From: Mercurialis annua
Lineage: Eukaryota; Streptophyta; Magnoliopsida; Malpighiales; Euphorbiaceae
Assembly (NCBI RefSeq): GCF_937616625.2
Contig: NC_065572.1
Coordinates: forward strand, 42,559,653 to 42,623,652
Reading direction: 5' to 3'
Length of the DNA stretch: 64,000 nt
The translations under genes and the position numbers were made by a program. Positions 21,932 through 34,900 of the stretch are shown piece by piece (the stretch's first letter is position 1; the number at the start of each line of letters is the position of its first letter). The notes beneath the pieces were generated by a model that had not been told where the DNA came from, did no database searches, and saw only the letters and a list, made by a program, of their open reading frames with translations.

Positions 21932-24900
21932 TAAAATAAATCCAAGCGTTTCACCTTTTTAGCAATATAAGCCAAACGTTTACAAACGTTACGAACCAAA
22001 TCCAAGCGTTTCACCTTTTTAGCAATTTAAGCGAAATGTTTACAAACATTACGAAACAAATCCAAACGTTTCACCTTTTAGCGATTTAAGCGAAATGTTT
22101 ATAAACATTACGAAACAAGTCCAAACGTTTCACCTTTTTAGAAATTTAAGCTAAACGTTTGCAAACAATACAAAACAAATCCAAGCGTTTCACCTTTTTA
22201 GCAATTTAAGCCAAATGTTTACAAACGTTACGAAACAAATCCAAGCGTTTCACCTTTTTAGCATTTTAAGTCAAACGATTACAAACATTACCAAACAAAT
22301 CCAAGTGTTTCACCTTTTTAGCAATATAAGCCAAACGTTTACAAACATTATGAAACAAAACCAAGCGTTTCACCTTTTTAGCAATTTAAGCAAAACGTTT
22401 ACAAACGTAACGAAAGAAATCCAAATGTTTCACCTTATTAACAATTTAAGCCAAACGTTTACAAAGGTAAGGAAACAAATCTGAATGTTTGACCTTTTTA
22501 GCGATTTAAGCCAAACGTTTACAAACGATACGAAACAAATCCAAACGTTTCCCCTTTTCAGCAATTTAAGCCAAACTCTTACAAACGTTACGAAACAAAT
22601 CCAAACGTTTCACCTTTTTAGCGATTTAAGCCAAACGTTTACAAAGGTTACGAAACAAATCCAAAGGTTTCACCTTTTTAGCGATTTAAGCCAAACGTTT
22701 ACAAACGTTACGAAACAAATCCAAACGTTTCACCTTTTTAGCGATTTAAGGCAAACATTTTCAAATGTTACGAAACAAATCAAAATGTTTCACTTTTTTA
22801 GCGATTTAAGCCAAACGTTTAAAAGTTTCACCTTTTTAGCAATTTAAGCCAAGCGTTTACAAACATTATGAAACAAAACCAAACGTTTAAAACATTATGA
22901 AACAAATTAAAACGTTTCATATTTTTAGCGATTTAAGCCAAACGTTTACAAACGTTACGAAACAAAACCAAGCGTTTCACCTTTTTAGCAATTTAAGCCA
23001 AATGTTTACAAACATTACAAAACAAATCCAAACGTTTCACCTTTTTAGCAATTCAAGCCAAATGTTTACAAACGTTACGAAACAAATCCAAGCATTTCAC
23101 CTTTTTTACAATGTAAGCCAAACGTCTACAAACATTACAAAACAAATCCAAGCGTTTTCCCTTTTTAGCAATTTAAGCCAAATGTTTACAAACGTTACGA
23201 AACAAATCCAAGCGTTTAACCTTTTTAGACATTTAAGCCAAACGTTTACAAACATTACAAAACAAATCCAAGCGTTTCACCTTTTTAGAAATTTAAGCCA
23301 AAAGTTTACAAACATTACTAAACAAATCCAAGAGTTTCACCTTTTTAGCAATTTAAGCCAAACGTTTACGAACGTTACGAAACAAATCCAAACGTTTCAC
23401 CTTTTTAGCAATTTAAGTCAAACGTTTACAAACGTTACGAAAAAATCCAAACGTTTCACCTTTTTAGCTATTTAAGCCAAACATTTACAATGGTTTGGAA
23501 ACAAATCCAAATGTTTCACCTTTTTAGCAATTTAAGCCAAACGTTTACAAACGTTGCGAAACAAATTCAAGCATTTCACATTTTTAGCAATTTAAGCCAA
23601 ACGTTTACAAACGTTACAAAACAAATCCAAGCGTTTCACCTTTTTAGTAATTTTAGCGAAATATTAACAAACGTTAGTGATTTAAGAGAAATGTTTAAAA
23701 ACTTACGAAACAAATCCAAACGTTTCATCTTTTTAGCGATTTAAGCCAAAAATTTACAAATGTTACCAAATAAATATCAAACGTTTCCCCTTTATAGCGA
23801 TATCAGCCAAACGTTTACAAACATTACTAAACAAATCCAAACGTTTCTCCTTTTTAGCAATTTAAGCCAAACGTTTACAAACGTTACAAAACAAATCCAA
23901 ACGTTTCGCCTTTTTAGCAATTTAAGCCAAACGTTTACGAACATTACGAAAAAAATTCAAACGTTTCCCCATTTTACCGATTTAAGCCAAACGTTTAAAA
24001 TGTTACGAAACAAATCCAAATGTTTCACCTTTTTGGCGATTTAAGCCAAACGTTTAAAACGTTACGAAACAAATCCAAACGTTTCAACTTTTAAGCAATT
24101 TATGCAAAACGTTTACAAACATTACGAAACAAATCGAAGTGTTTCATCTTTTTAGCGATTGAAGCCAAATGTTTACAAACATTACGAATCAAATCCAAAC
24201 GTTTCACATTTTTAGCAATTTAAGCAAAAGTTTTACAAATGATACGAAAGAAAAACCAATTGTTTCACCTATTTTTAGCAATTTAAGCCAAATGTTTACA
24301 AATGTTACGAAACAAAACAAATGTTTCACCTATTTAGCGATTTAAGCCAACGTTTACAAACGTTACAAAACAAATCCAAACGTTTCACCTTTTTAGTGAT
24401 TTAAGACAAACATTTACAAACATTACGAAACAAATCCAAACGTTTCACCTTTTTAGCAATTTAAATCCAAACATTTCACCTCTTTAGCAAATTAAGCCAA
24501 ACATTTTCAAAAGTTACGAAACAAATCCAAAAGTTTAACCTTTTTAGCAATTTAAGCCAAACTTTTCACCTTTCTAGAGATTTAAGCCAAACATTTACAA
24601 ACGTTAGGAAACAAATCCAAATGTTTCACCTTTTTAGCGAATTAAGCCAAACGTTTACAAACGTTACGAAAGTAATCCAAACATTTAAAACGTTATGAAA
24701 CCCTTTTTAATAATTTAAGCCAAACGTTTACTAACGTTACGAAACAAATCAAAACCTTCAATCTTTTTAGCGATCTAAAACATATATTACGAAATAAATC
24801 CAAATGTTTCACCTTTTTAGCGATTTAAGCCAAACTTTTACAAACATTACGAAACAAAACCAAACGTTTCACCTTTTCAGCAATTTAAGCCAAACGTTTA

Positions 24901-25068
24901 CTGATGTTACGAAACAAATCCCAAACGTTTCACCTTAGCGGATTAAGAAAAACGTTTACACATGTTACGAAACAAATACAAAAGTTTTACCTTTTTAGCG
25001 ATTTAAGTCAAAAGTTTAGAAACGTTACGAAATAAATTTAAGCATTTCACCTTTTTAGCGATTTAAGC
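21932..25068. repeat. 60-bp satellite array, segment 5
   Basis: Satellite spanning the end of higher-order unit 1 and the first part of unit 2. It is nearly identical to 27,556-30,693. At 23,445-23,452 a four-base loss (AAAAAATCC in place of AAACAAATCC with neighbours) breaks the long frame that stays open in unit 3 (28,521-29,369), a good illustration that no reading frame is being maintained. No gene. Confidence 0.93.
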
Positions 25069-25451
25069 GGATAATAAACTCCCTGGTTCACTCAAGTCTC
25101 AGGAAATTTCAAAAAGGTCACTAAAGTCAATTTTCTTACAAAGTGGTCACTGAACTATACCTTTTATTACAAAAATATTTCTATTGTTACGAAAAGAACA
25201 CTAAACTTTTTGTGAACTACAATAAAATCATTGGGTTATTTCTTTTATTACAAAAAAGTCACTGAACTATGTTCCTTTTTGTAATTTTGGCTTGCCATGT
25301 AAGCAAAAATATTAGGTTTTTACGTCGTTTTATATGGGTGTACCCTTTTGTAATAAAAGGTATAGTTCAGTGACCATTTTGTAAGAAAATTGACTTTAGT
25401 GACCTTTTTGAAATTTCCTGAGACTTGAGTGATCCAAGGAGTTTAATATCC
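25069..25451. mobile_element. Mutator-like MITE, family 1 (copy 3, 383 bp)
   Basis: Same ends, same GATTTAAGC duplication (25,060-25,068 and 25,452-25,460) and same satellite flanks as the copy at 19,445, offset by 5,624 bp. It was duplicated with the higher-order unit and is not an independent transposition. Confidence 0.93.
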
Positions 25452-27185
25452 GATTTAAGCCAAACGTTAAAAACGTTACAAAATAAATGTAGACATTTTT
25501 ACTTTTAGCTATTTAAGTCAAATGTTTACAAATGTTACGAAACAAATCCAAAAGTTTCCCCTTTTTAGGGACTGAAGTGAAACGTTTCCAAACGTTACGA
25601 AATAAATTCAAATGTTTACAAACGTTTCGAAACAAAACCAAGCGTTTCCCGTTTTTATCAATTTAAGCAAAACATTTACAAACATTAGAAAAAAAATCTA
25701 AGCGTTTCACCTTTTTAGCAATTTAAGTCAAACATTTACAAACATTACGAAACAAATACAAGTGTTTCACCTTTTTAGCAATTCAAGCCAAACATTTACA
25801 AACGTTACAAAACAAAACCAAACTTTTAAAACGTTACGAAACAAATTCAAACGTTTTTCATTTTTAGCGATTTAAGCAAAATGTTTACACACGTTACGAA
25901 ACAAATCCAATCGTTTAAAATGTTACGAAACAAATTCAAACGTTTACAAACGTTACGAAACAAACCAAGCGTTTCACCTTTTTAGCAAGTTAAGCCAAAC
26001 GTTTAGAAGATTACCAAATAAATGCAAGCGTTTCAGCTTTTTAGGAATTTAAGTCAAACGTTTACAAACGTTACGAAACAAATCCAATCGTTTCACCTTT
26101 TTAGCAATTCAAGGCAAATGTTTACAAACGTTACGAAAAAAATCCAAACATTTCACCTTTTTAGCGATTTAAGCCAAACCATTACAATCATTACGAAACA
26201 TATCCAATCAACTTTTTAGTGATTTAAGCGAAACGTTTGCAAACGTTACAAAACAAATCTAAACGTTTCACCTTTTTAGCGATTTAAGCCATACGTTTAC
26301 AAACGGTAGGAAACAAATCCAAACGTTTCACCTTTTGAGCGATTTAAGCCAAATGTTTACAAACGCTACGAAACAAATCATAACGTTTCGCCTTTTTAGC
26401 AAATTAAGCAAAAGATTTACAAACGTTACGAAACAAATCCAAACGTTTCACTTTTTTTGCGATTTAAGCCAAACGTTTGCAAACGTTACGAAACAAATAC
26501 AAACCTTTCCCCTTTTAGCGATTTAAGCCAAACGTTTTCAAACGTTACGAAAGAAATCCAAATATTTCACCTTTTTAGCGATTTAAGCTAGACGTTTACA
26601 AACATTACAAAACAAATCCAAATATTTCACCTTTTTAGCAATTTAAGCCAAAAGTTTACAATCGTTACGAAACAAAACCAAACGTTTAAAACGTTTTGAA
26701 ACAAATTAAAACGTTTCACATTTTTAGCGATTTAAGCCAAACATTTACAAACGTTACGAAACAAAACCAAGCGTTTCACCTTTTTAGAAATTTAAGCCAA
26801 ATGATTACAAACATTACGAAACAAATCCAAGCGTTTCACCTTTTTAGCAATTTAAGCCAAAAGTTTACAAGCGTTACGAAACAAATCCAAACGTTTCACC
26901 TTTTTAGCAATTTAAGCCAAACGTTTACAAACGTTACGAAACAAATCTAAACATTTTACCTTTTTAGCGATTTAAGCCAAACATTTACAAACGTTATAAA
27001 ACAAATCCAAGCGTTTCCCCTTTTTAGCAATATAAGCCAAACGTTTACAAACGTTACGAAACAAATCCAAACGTTTCACCTTTTTAGCAATTTAAGCCAA
27101 ACGTTTACAAACGTTACGAAACAAATCTAAACGTTTTACCTTTTTAGCGATTTAAGCCAAACATTTACAAACGTTATAAAATAAA
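25452..27185. repeat. 60-bp satellite array, segment 6
   Basis: Unit-2 equivalent of 19,828-21,561, nearly identical at an offset of 5,624 bp. It contains the second example of the 180-bp duplication (26,870-27,185) and the marker monomer at 26,696. No gene. Confidence 0.93.
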
Positions 27186-27555
27186 GGATTAATTCCTAAA
27201 AAAATCACGAACTTTACACGAAGCTTCATTTTAATCATGAACTTTAAAAGTTGTCATTTAAAGGCACGAACTTTCATTTTGTTTCAAATCTATCGCCAAA
27301 GTAAAATCCGATGTATTTTATCGAACCAAATATTCCTAATCTTATATACTCTAACTAAAAGATAATAAGATTTAATGTTGATTTATAATTTGGGTCTTTC
27401 ATTAATGGTTTATTGAAGAATTTAGTCAACAAAAATACATTGAAATGATAGATTTGAAACAAAATGAAAGTTCGTGCCTTTAAATGGCAACTTTAAAAGG
27501 TCATGATTAAAACGAAACTTCGTGTAAAGTTCGTGATTTTTTTAGGAATTAACCC
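27186..27555. mobile_element. Mutator-like MITE, family 2 (copy 2, 370 bp)
   Basis: Duplicate of the insertion at 21,562, with a perfect 9-bp duplication TAAAATAAA (27,177-27,185 and 27,556-27,564). It confirms the boundaries of the family-2 element. No third copy is found at the expected place near 32,810. Confidence 0.93.
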
Positions 27556-30500
27556 TAAAATAAATCCAAGCGTTTCACCTTTTTAGCAATATAAGCCAAA
27601 CGTTTACAAACGTTACGAACCAAATCCAAGCGTTTCACCTTTTTAGCAATTTAAGCGAAATGTTTACAAACATTACGAAACAAATCCAAACGTTTCACCT
27701 TTTAGCGATTTAAGCGAAATGTTTATAAACATTACGAAACAAGTCCAAACGTTTCACCTTTTTAGAAATTTAAGCTAAACGTTTACAAACAATACAAAAC
27801 AAATCCAAGCGTTTCACATTTTTAGCAATTTAAGCCAAATGTTTACAAACGTTACGAAACAATTCCAAGCGTTTCACCTTTTTAGCATTTTAAGTCAAAC
27901 GATTACAAACATTACAAAACAAATCCAAGTGTTTCACCTTTTTAGCAATATAAGCCAAACGTTTACAAACATTATGAAACAAAACCAAGCGTTTCACCTT
28001 TTTAGCAATTTAAGCAAAACGTTTACAAACGTTACGAAAGAAATCCAAATGTTTCACCTTATTAACAATTTAAGCCAAACGTTTACAAAGGTAAGGAAAC
28101 AAATCTGAATGTTTGACCTTTTTAGCGATTTAAGCCAAACGTTTACAAACGATATGAAACAAATCCAAACGTTTCCCCTTTTCAGCAATTTAAGCCAAAC
28201 CCTTACAAACGTTACGAAACAAATCCAAACGTTTCACCTTTTTAGCGATTTAAGCCAAACGTTTACAAAGGTTACGAAACAAATCCAAAGGTTTCACCTT
28301 TTTAGCGATTTAAGCCAAACGTTTACAAACGTTACGAAACAAATCCAAACGTTTCACCTTTTTAGCGATTTAAGGCAAACATTTTCAAATGTTACGAAAC
28401 AAATCAAAATGTTTCACTTTTTTAGCGATTTAAGCCAAACGTTTAAAAGTTTCACCTTTTTAGCAATTTAAGCCAAGCGTTTACAAACATTATGAAACAA
28501 AACCAAACGTTTAAAACATTATGAAACAAATTAAAACGTTTCATATTTTTAGCGATTTAAGCCAAACGTTTACAAACGTTACGAAACAAAACCAAGCGTT
28601 TCACCTTTTTAGCAATTTAAGCCAAATGTTTACAAACATTACAAAACAAATCCAAACGTTTCACCTTTTTAGCAATTCAAGCCAAATGTTTACAAACGTT
28701 ACGAAACAAATCCAAGCATTTCACCTTTTTTACAATGTAAGCCAAACGTCTACAAACATTACAAAACAAATCCAAGCGTTTTCCCTTTTTAGCAATTTAA
28801 GCCAAATGTTTACAAACGTTACGAAACAAATCCAAGCGTTTAACCTTTTTAGACATTTAAGCCAAACGTTTACAAACATTACAAAACAAATCCAAGCGTT
28901 TCACCTTTTTAGAAATTTAAGCCAAAAGTTTACAAACATTACTAAACAAATCCAAGAGTTTCACCTTTTTAGCAATTTAAGCCAAACGTTTACGAACGTT
29001 ACGAAACAAATCCAAACGTTTCACCTTTTTAGCAATTTAAGTCAAACGTTTACAAACGTTACGAAACAAATCCAAACGTTTCACCTTTTTAGCTATTTAA
29101 GCCAAACATTTACAATGGTTTGGAAACAAATCCAAATGTTTCACCTTTTTAGCAATTTAAGCCAAACGTTTACAAACGTTGCGAAACAAATTCAAGCATT
29201 TCACATTTTTAGCAATTTAAGCCAAACGTTTACAAACGTTACAAAACAAATCCAAGCGTTTCACCTTTTTAGTAATTTTAGCGAAATATTTACAAACGTT
29301 AGTGATTTAAGAGAAATGTTTAAAAACTTACGAAACAAATCCAAACGTTTCATCTTTTTAGCGATTTAAGCCAAAAATTTACAAATGTTACCAAATAAAT
29401 ATCAAACGTTTCCCCTTTATAGCGATATCAGCCAAACGTTTACAAACATTACTAAACAAATCCAAACGTTTCTCCTTTTTAGCAATTTAAGCCAAACGTT
29501 TACAAACGTTACAAAACAAATCCAAACGTTTCGCCTTTTTAGCAATTTAAGCCAAACGTTTACGAACATTACGAAAAAAATTCAAACGTTTCCCCATTTT
29601 ACCGATTTAAGCCAAACGTTTAAAATGTTACGAAACAAATCCAAATGTTTCACCTTTTTGGCGATTTAAGCCAAACGTTTAAAACGTTACGAAACAAATC
29701 CAAACGTTTCAACTTTTAAGCAATTTATGCAAAACGTTTACAAACATTACGAAACAAATCGAAGTGTTTCATCTTTTTAGCGATTGAAGCCAAATGTTTA
29801 CAAACATTACGAATCAAATCCAAACGTTTCACATTTTTAACAATTTAAGCAAAAGGTTTACAAATGATACGAAAGAAAAACCAATTGTTTCACCTATTTT
29901 TAGCAATTTAAGCCAAATGTTTACAAATGTTACGAAACAAAACAAATGTTTCACCTATTTAGCGATTTAAGCCAACGTTTACAAACGTTACAAAACAAAT
30001 CCAAACGTTTCACCTTTTTAGTGATTTAAGACAAACATTTACAAACATTACGAAACAAATCCAAACGTTTCACCTTTTTAGCAATTTAAATCCAAACATT
30101 TCACCTCTTTAGCAAATTAAGCCAAACATTTTCAAAAGTTACGAAACAAATCCAAAAGTTTAACCTTTTTAGCAATTTAAGCCAAACTTTTCACCTTTCT
30201 AGAGATTTAAGCCAAACATTTACAAACGTTAGGAAACAAATCCAAATGTTTCACCTTTTTAGCGAATTAAGCCAAACGTTTACAAACGTTACGAAAGTAA
30301 TCCAAACATTTAAAACGTTATGAAACCCTTTTTAATAATTTAAGCCAAACGTTTACTAACGTTACGAAACAAATCAAAACCTTCAATCTTTTTAGCGATC
30401 TAAAACAAATATTACGAAATAAATCCAAATGTTTCACCTTTTTAGCGATTTAAGCCAAACTTTTACAAACATTACGAAACAAAACCAAACGTTTCACCTT

Positions 30501-30693
30501 TTCAGCAATTTAAGCCAAACGTTTACTGATGTTACGAAACAAATCCCAAACGTTTCACCTTAGCGGATTAAGACAAACGTTTACACATGTTACGAAACAA
30601 ATACAAAAGTTTTACCTTTTTAGCGATTTAAGTCAAAAGTTTAGAAACGTTACGATATAAATTCAAGCATTTCACCTTTTTAGCGATTTAAGC
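27556..30693. repeat. 60-bp satellite array, segment 7
   Basis: Satellite covering the end of higher-order unit 2 and most of unit 3, nearly identical to 21,932-25,068. The 282-codon frame at 28,521-29,369 is satellite translation. No gene. Confidence 0.93.
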
Positions 30694-31980
30694 GGATAAT
30701 AAACTCCCTGGTTCACTCAAGTCTCAGAAAATTTCAAAAAGGTCACTAAAGTCAATTTTCTTACAAAGTGGTCACTGAACTATACCTTTTATTACAAAAA
30801 TATTTCTATTGTTACGAAAAGAACACTAAACTTTTTGTGAACTACAATAAAATCATTGGGTTATTTCTTTTATTACAAAAAAGTCACTGAACTATGTTCC
30901 TTTTTTGTAATTTTGGCTTGCCACGTAAGCAAAAATATTAGGTTTTTACGTCGTTTTATATGGGTGAACCCTTTTGTAATAAAAGGTATAGTTCAGTGAC
31001 CATTTTGTAAGAAAATTGACTTTAGTGACCTTTTTGAAATTTCCTGAGACTTGAGTGATCCAAGGAGTTTAATATCCGATTTAAGCCAAACGTTAAAAAC
31101 GTTACAAAATAAATGTAGACATTTTTACTTTTAGCTATTTAAGTCAAATGTTTACAAATGTTACGAAACAAATCCAAACGTTTCCCCTTTTTAGGGACTG
31201 AAGTGAAACGTTTCCAAACGTTACGAAATAAATTCAAATGTTTACAAACGTTTCGAAACAAAACAAAGCGTTTCCCGTTTTTATCAATTTAAGCAAAACA
31301 TTTACAAACATTAGAAAAAAAATCTAAGCGTTTCACCTTTTTAGCAATTTAAGCCAAACGTTTACAAACATTACGAAACAAATATAAGTGTTTCACCTTT
31401 TTAGCAATTCAAGCCAAACATTTACAAACGTTACAAAACAAAACCAAACTTTTAAAACGTTACGAAACAAATTCAAACGTTTTTCATTTTTAGCGATTTA
31501 AGCAAAATGTTTACACACGTTACGAAACAAATCCAATCGTTTAAAATGTTACGAAACAAATTCAAACGTTTACAAACGTTACGAAACAAACCAAGCGTTT
31601 CACCTTTTTAGCAATTTAAGCCAAACGTTTAGAAGATTACAAAATAAATGCAAGCGTTTCAGCTTTTTAGGAATTTAAGTCAAACGTTTACAAACGTTAC
31701 GAAACAAATCCAATCGTTTCACCTTTTTAGCAATTCAAGGAAAATATTTACAAACGTTACGAAAAAAATCCAAACATTTCACCTTTTTAGCGATTTAAGC
31801 CAAACCTTTACAATCATTACGAAACATATCCAATCAACTTTTTAGCGATTTAAGCGAAACGTTTGCAAACGTTACCAAACAAATCTAAACGTTTCACCTT
31901 TTTAGCGATTTAAGCCATACGTTTACAAACGGTAGGAAACAAATCCAAACGTTTCACCTTTTGAGCGATTTAAGCCAAAC
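28109..31980. repeat. Higher-order repeat unit 3 (partial, about 3.9 kb)
   Basis: Follows units 1 and 2 closely through the family-1 MITE at 30,694 and on to about 31,980, then diverges: the unit-2 equivalent of the family-2 MITE region is missing. Near 32,104 the sequence skips about 30 bp (GTTTG directly followed by CCCTTTTTAGC), a half-monomer deletion that lies close to the end of near-identity. The end coordinate is approximate. Confidence 0.78.
30694..31077. mobile_element. Mutator-like MITE, family 1 (copy 4, 384 bp)
   Basis: Same insertion as 19,445 and 25,069, carried in unit 3, with GATTTAAGC on both sides. It is one base longer because of an extra T in a T-run near 30,902. The offset from copy 3 is 5,625 bp. 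Confidence 0.92.
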
Positions 31981-34900
31981 ATGTACAAACGCTACGAAAC
32001 AAATACTAACGTTTCCCCTTTTTGGCAATTTAAGCCAAACATTTACAAACGTTACGAAAAAAATCCAAACGTTTCACTTTTTTAGCGATTTAAGCCAAAC
32101 GTTTGCCCTTTTTAGCAATTTAAGCCAAACGTTTTCAAACATTACGAAACAAATCCAAATGTTTCAACTTTTTAGCAATTTAGGCCAAATGTTTACAAAC
32201 TTTACAAAACATATCCAAATGTTTCACCTTTTTAGCAATTTAAGCCAAACGTTTACAAATGTTACGAAACAAAACCAAACGTTTAAAACGTTATAAAACA
32301 AATTAAAAAGTTTCACATTTTTAGCGATTTAATCCAAACGTTTACAAACGTTTCGAAACAAAACCAAGTGTTTCACCTTTTTAGCAATTTAAGTCAAACG
32401 TTTACAAACGTTACGAAACAAATCTAAACGTTTCACCTTTTTAGCAATTCAAGCCAAACATTTACAAATGTTACGAAACAAAACCAAACGTTTAAAACGA
32501 TATGAAACAAATTCAAACGCTTTTCATTTTTAGCGATTTAAGCCAAACGTGGACAAACGTTACGAAACAAATCCAAACGTTTAAAATGTTACGAAACAAA
32601 TTCAAACGTTTACAAACCTTACGAAACAAAACCAAGGGTTTCACCTTTTTAGCTATTTAAGCCAAACGTTTACAACATCACAAAACAAATCCAAGCGTTT
32701 TAGCTTTTTAGCAATTTAAGTCAAACGTTTACAAACGTTACGAAACGAATCCAAGCGTTTCACCTTTTTAGCAATTCAAGCCGAACGTTTACAACCGTTA
32801 AGAAACAAATCCAAACATTTCACCTTTTAAGCGATTTAAGCCAAACCTTTACAAACATTACGAAACAAATCCAAACGTTTCACCTTTTTAGCGATTTAAG
32901 CGAAATGTTTGCAAACGTTTCGAAACAAATCCAAACGTTTCACCTTTTTAGCGATTTAAGCAAAACGTTTACAAACGGTAAGAAACAAATCCAAATGTTT
33001 CACCTTTTTAGCAATTTAAGCCAAACGTTTACAAACGCTACGAAAAAATCCCAACGTTTCACCTTTTTAGCAATTTAAGCCAAACATTTACAAACGTTAT
33101 GAAACAAATCCAAACGTTTCACTTTTTTTGCGATTTAAGCCAAACGTTTGCAAACGTTACGAAACAAATACAAACGTTTCCCCTTTTAGCGATTTAAGCC
33201 AAACGTTTTCAAACGTTACGAAAGAAATCCAAATGTTTCACCGTTTTAGCGATTTAAGCCAGACGTTTACAAACGTTACAAAACAAATCCAAATGTTTAA
33301 CCTTTTTAGCAATTTAAGCCAAAAGTTTACAATCGTTATGAAACAAAACCAAACGTTTAAAACGTTATGAAACAAATTAAAACGTTTCACATTTTTACCG
33401 ATTTAAGCCAAGCATTTACAAACGTTACGAAGCAAAACCAAGCGTTTCACCTTTTCAGCAATTTAAGCCAAATGTTTACAAACATTACAAAACAAATCCA
33501 AGCGTTTCACCTTTTTAGCAATTTAAGCCAAACGTTTACCAACGTTACGAAACAAATCCAAACGTTTCCCCTTTTTAGCAATTTAAGCCAAACGTTTTTA
33601 AACGTTACGAAACAAATTCAAACGTTTCACCTTTTAAGCGATTTAAGCCAAACATTTATAATGGTTTTGAAACAAATCCAAAAGTTTTACCTTTTTAAAA
33701 ATTTAAGCCAAAAGTTATAAAACAAATCCAAGCGTTTAACCTTTTTAGCAATTTAAGCCAAACGTTTACAAACATTACGAAACAAATCCAAGCGTTTCAC
33801 CTTTTTAGCAATTTAAGCGAAATGTTTACAAACATTACAAAACAAATCCAAAGGTTTCACCTTTTAGCGATTTAAGCGAAATGTTAAAAACATTACGAAA
33901 CAAATCCAAACGTTTCACCTTTTTAGCAATTTAAGCAAAACGTTAACAAACATTACAAAACAAATCCGAGCGTTTCACCTTTTTAGAAATTTAAGCCAAA
34001 TGTTTGCAAACGTTACGAAACAAATCCAAGCGTTACACCTTTTTAGCATTTTAAACCAAACGTTTACAAACATTACCAAACAAATCTAATCGTTTCACTT
34101 TTTTAGCAATTTAAGCCAAACTTTTACAAACATTACGAAACAAAACCAAGGGTTTCACCTTTTTAGCAAATTAAGCAAAACGTTTACAAACGTTACGAAA
34201 CAAATCCAAGCGTTTTAGCTTTTTAGCAATTTAAGCCAAACGTTTAAAAACGTTACGAAATAAATCCGAACGTTTGACCTTTTTACCGATTTAAGCCAAA
34301 CGTTCACAAATGATACGAAACAAATCCAAACGTTTCACCTTTTTAGCAATTTAAGCCAAACCCTTAAAAACGTTACGAAACAAATCCAAATGTTTCACCT
34401 TTTTAGGGATTTAAGCCAAACGTTTACAAACGTTACGAAACAAATCCAAACGTTTCACCTTTTTAGGGATTTAAGGCAAACGTTTTCAAACGTTACAAAA
34501 TAAATCCAAACGTTTCACCTTTTAAGCGATTTAAGCCAAACGTTTACAAACGTTACAAAACAAATCCAAATGTTTCACCTTTTTAGCAATTTAAGCCAAG
34601 AGTTTACAAACGTTATGAAATAAAACCAAACGATTAAAACGTTATGAAACAAATTAAAACGTTTCACATTTTTAGCTTTTTAAGCCAATCGTTTACAAAC
34701 TTTACGAAACAAAACCAAGTGTTTCACCTTTTTTGGAATTTAAGCCAAACGTTTACAAACATTACAAAACAAATCCAAGTGTTTCACCTTTTTAAAAATT
34801 TAAGCCAAATGTTTACAAACGTTACGAAACAAATCCAAGCATTTCACTTTTTTTGCTATGTAAACAAAATGTCTACAAACATTTCCAAAACAAATCCAAG

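Larger units (their letters stand above)
16861..22484. repeat. Higher-order repeat unit 1 (5,624 bp)
   Basis: The first full unit of a long-period repeat. Its start (ATGTTTGACCTTTTTGGCG) recurs at 22,485 and 28,109, exactly 5,624 bp apart each time. Inside it are about 87 satellite monomers, one family-1 MITE (19,445-19,827) and one family-2 MITE (21,562-21,931). The same MITEs, with the same duplications, occur at the same offsets in unit 2, so the whole block was copied after they inserted. The chosen boundary is arbitrary because repeat units have no natural start. Confidence 0.85.
22485..28108. repeat. Higher-order repeat unit 2 (5,624 bp)
   Basis: Copy of unit 1 with the same MITE positions (family 1 at 25,069; family 2 at 27,186). 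Small differences from unit 1 include the family-2 left duplication, which is intact here (TAAAATAAA) but mutated in unit 1. Long stretches are base-for-base the same, so this duplication is recent compared with the divergence between adjacent 60-bp monomers. Confidence 0.88.
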
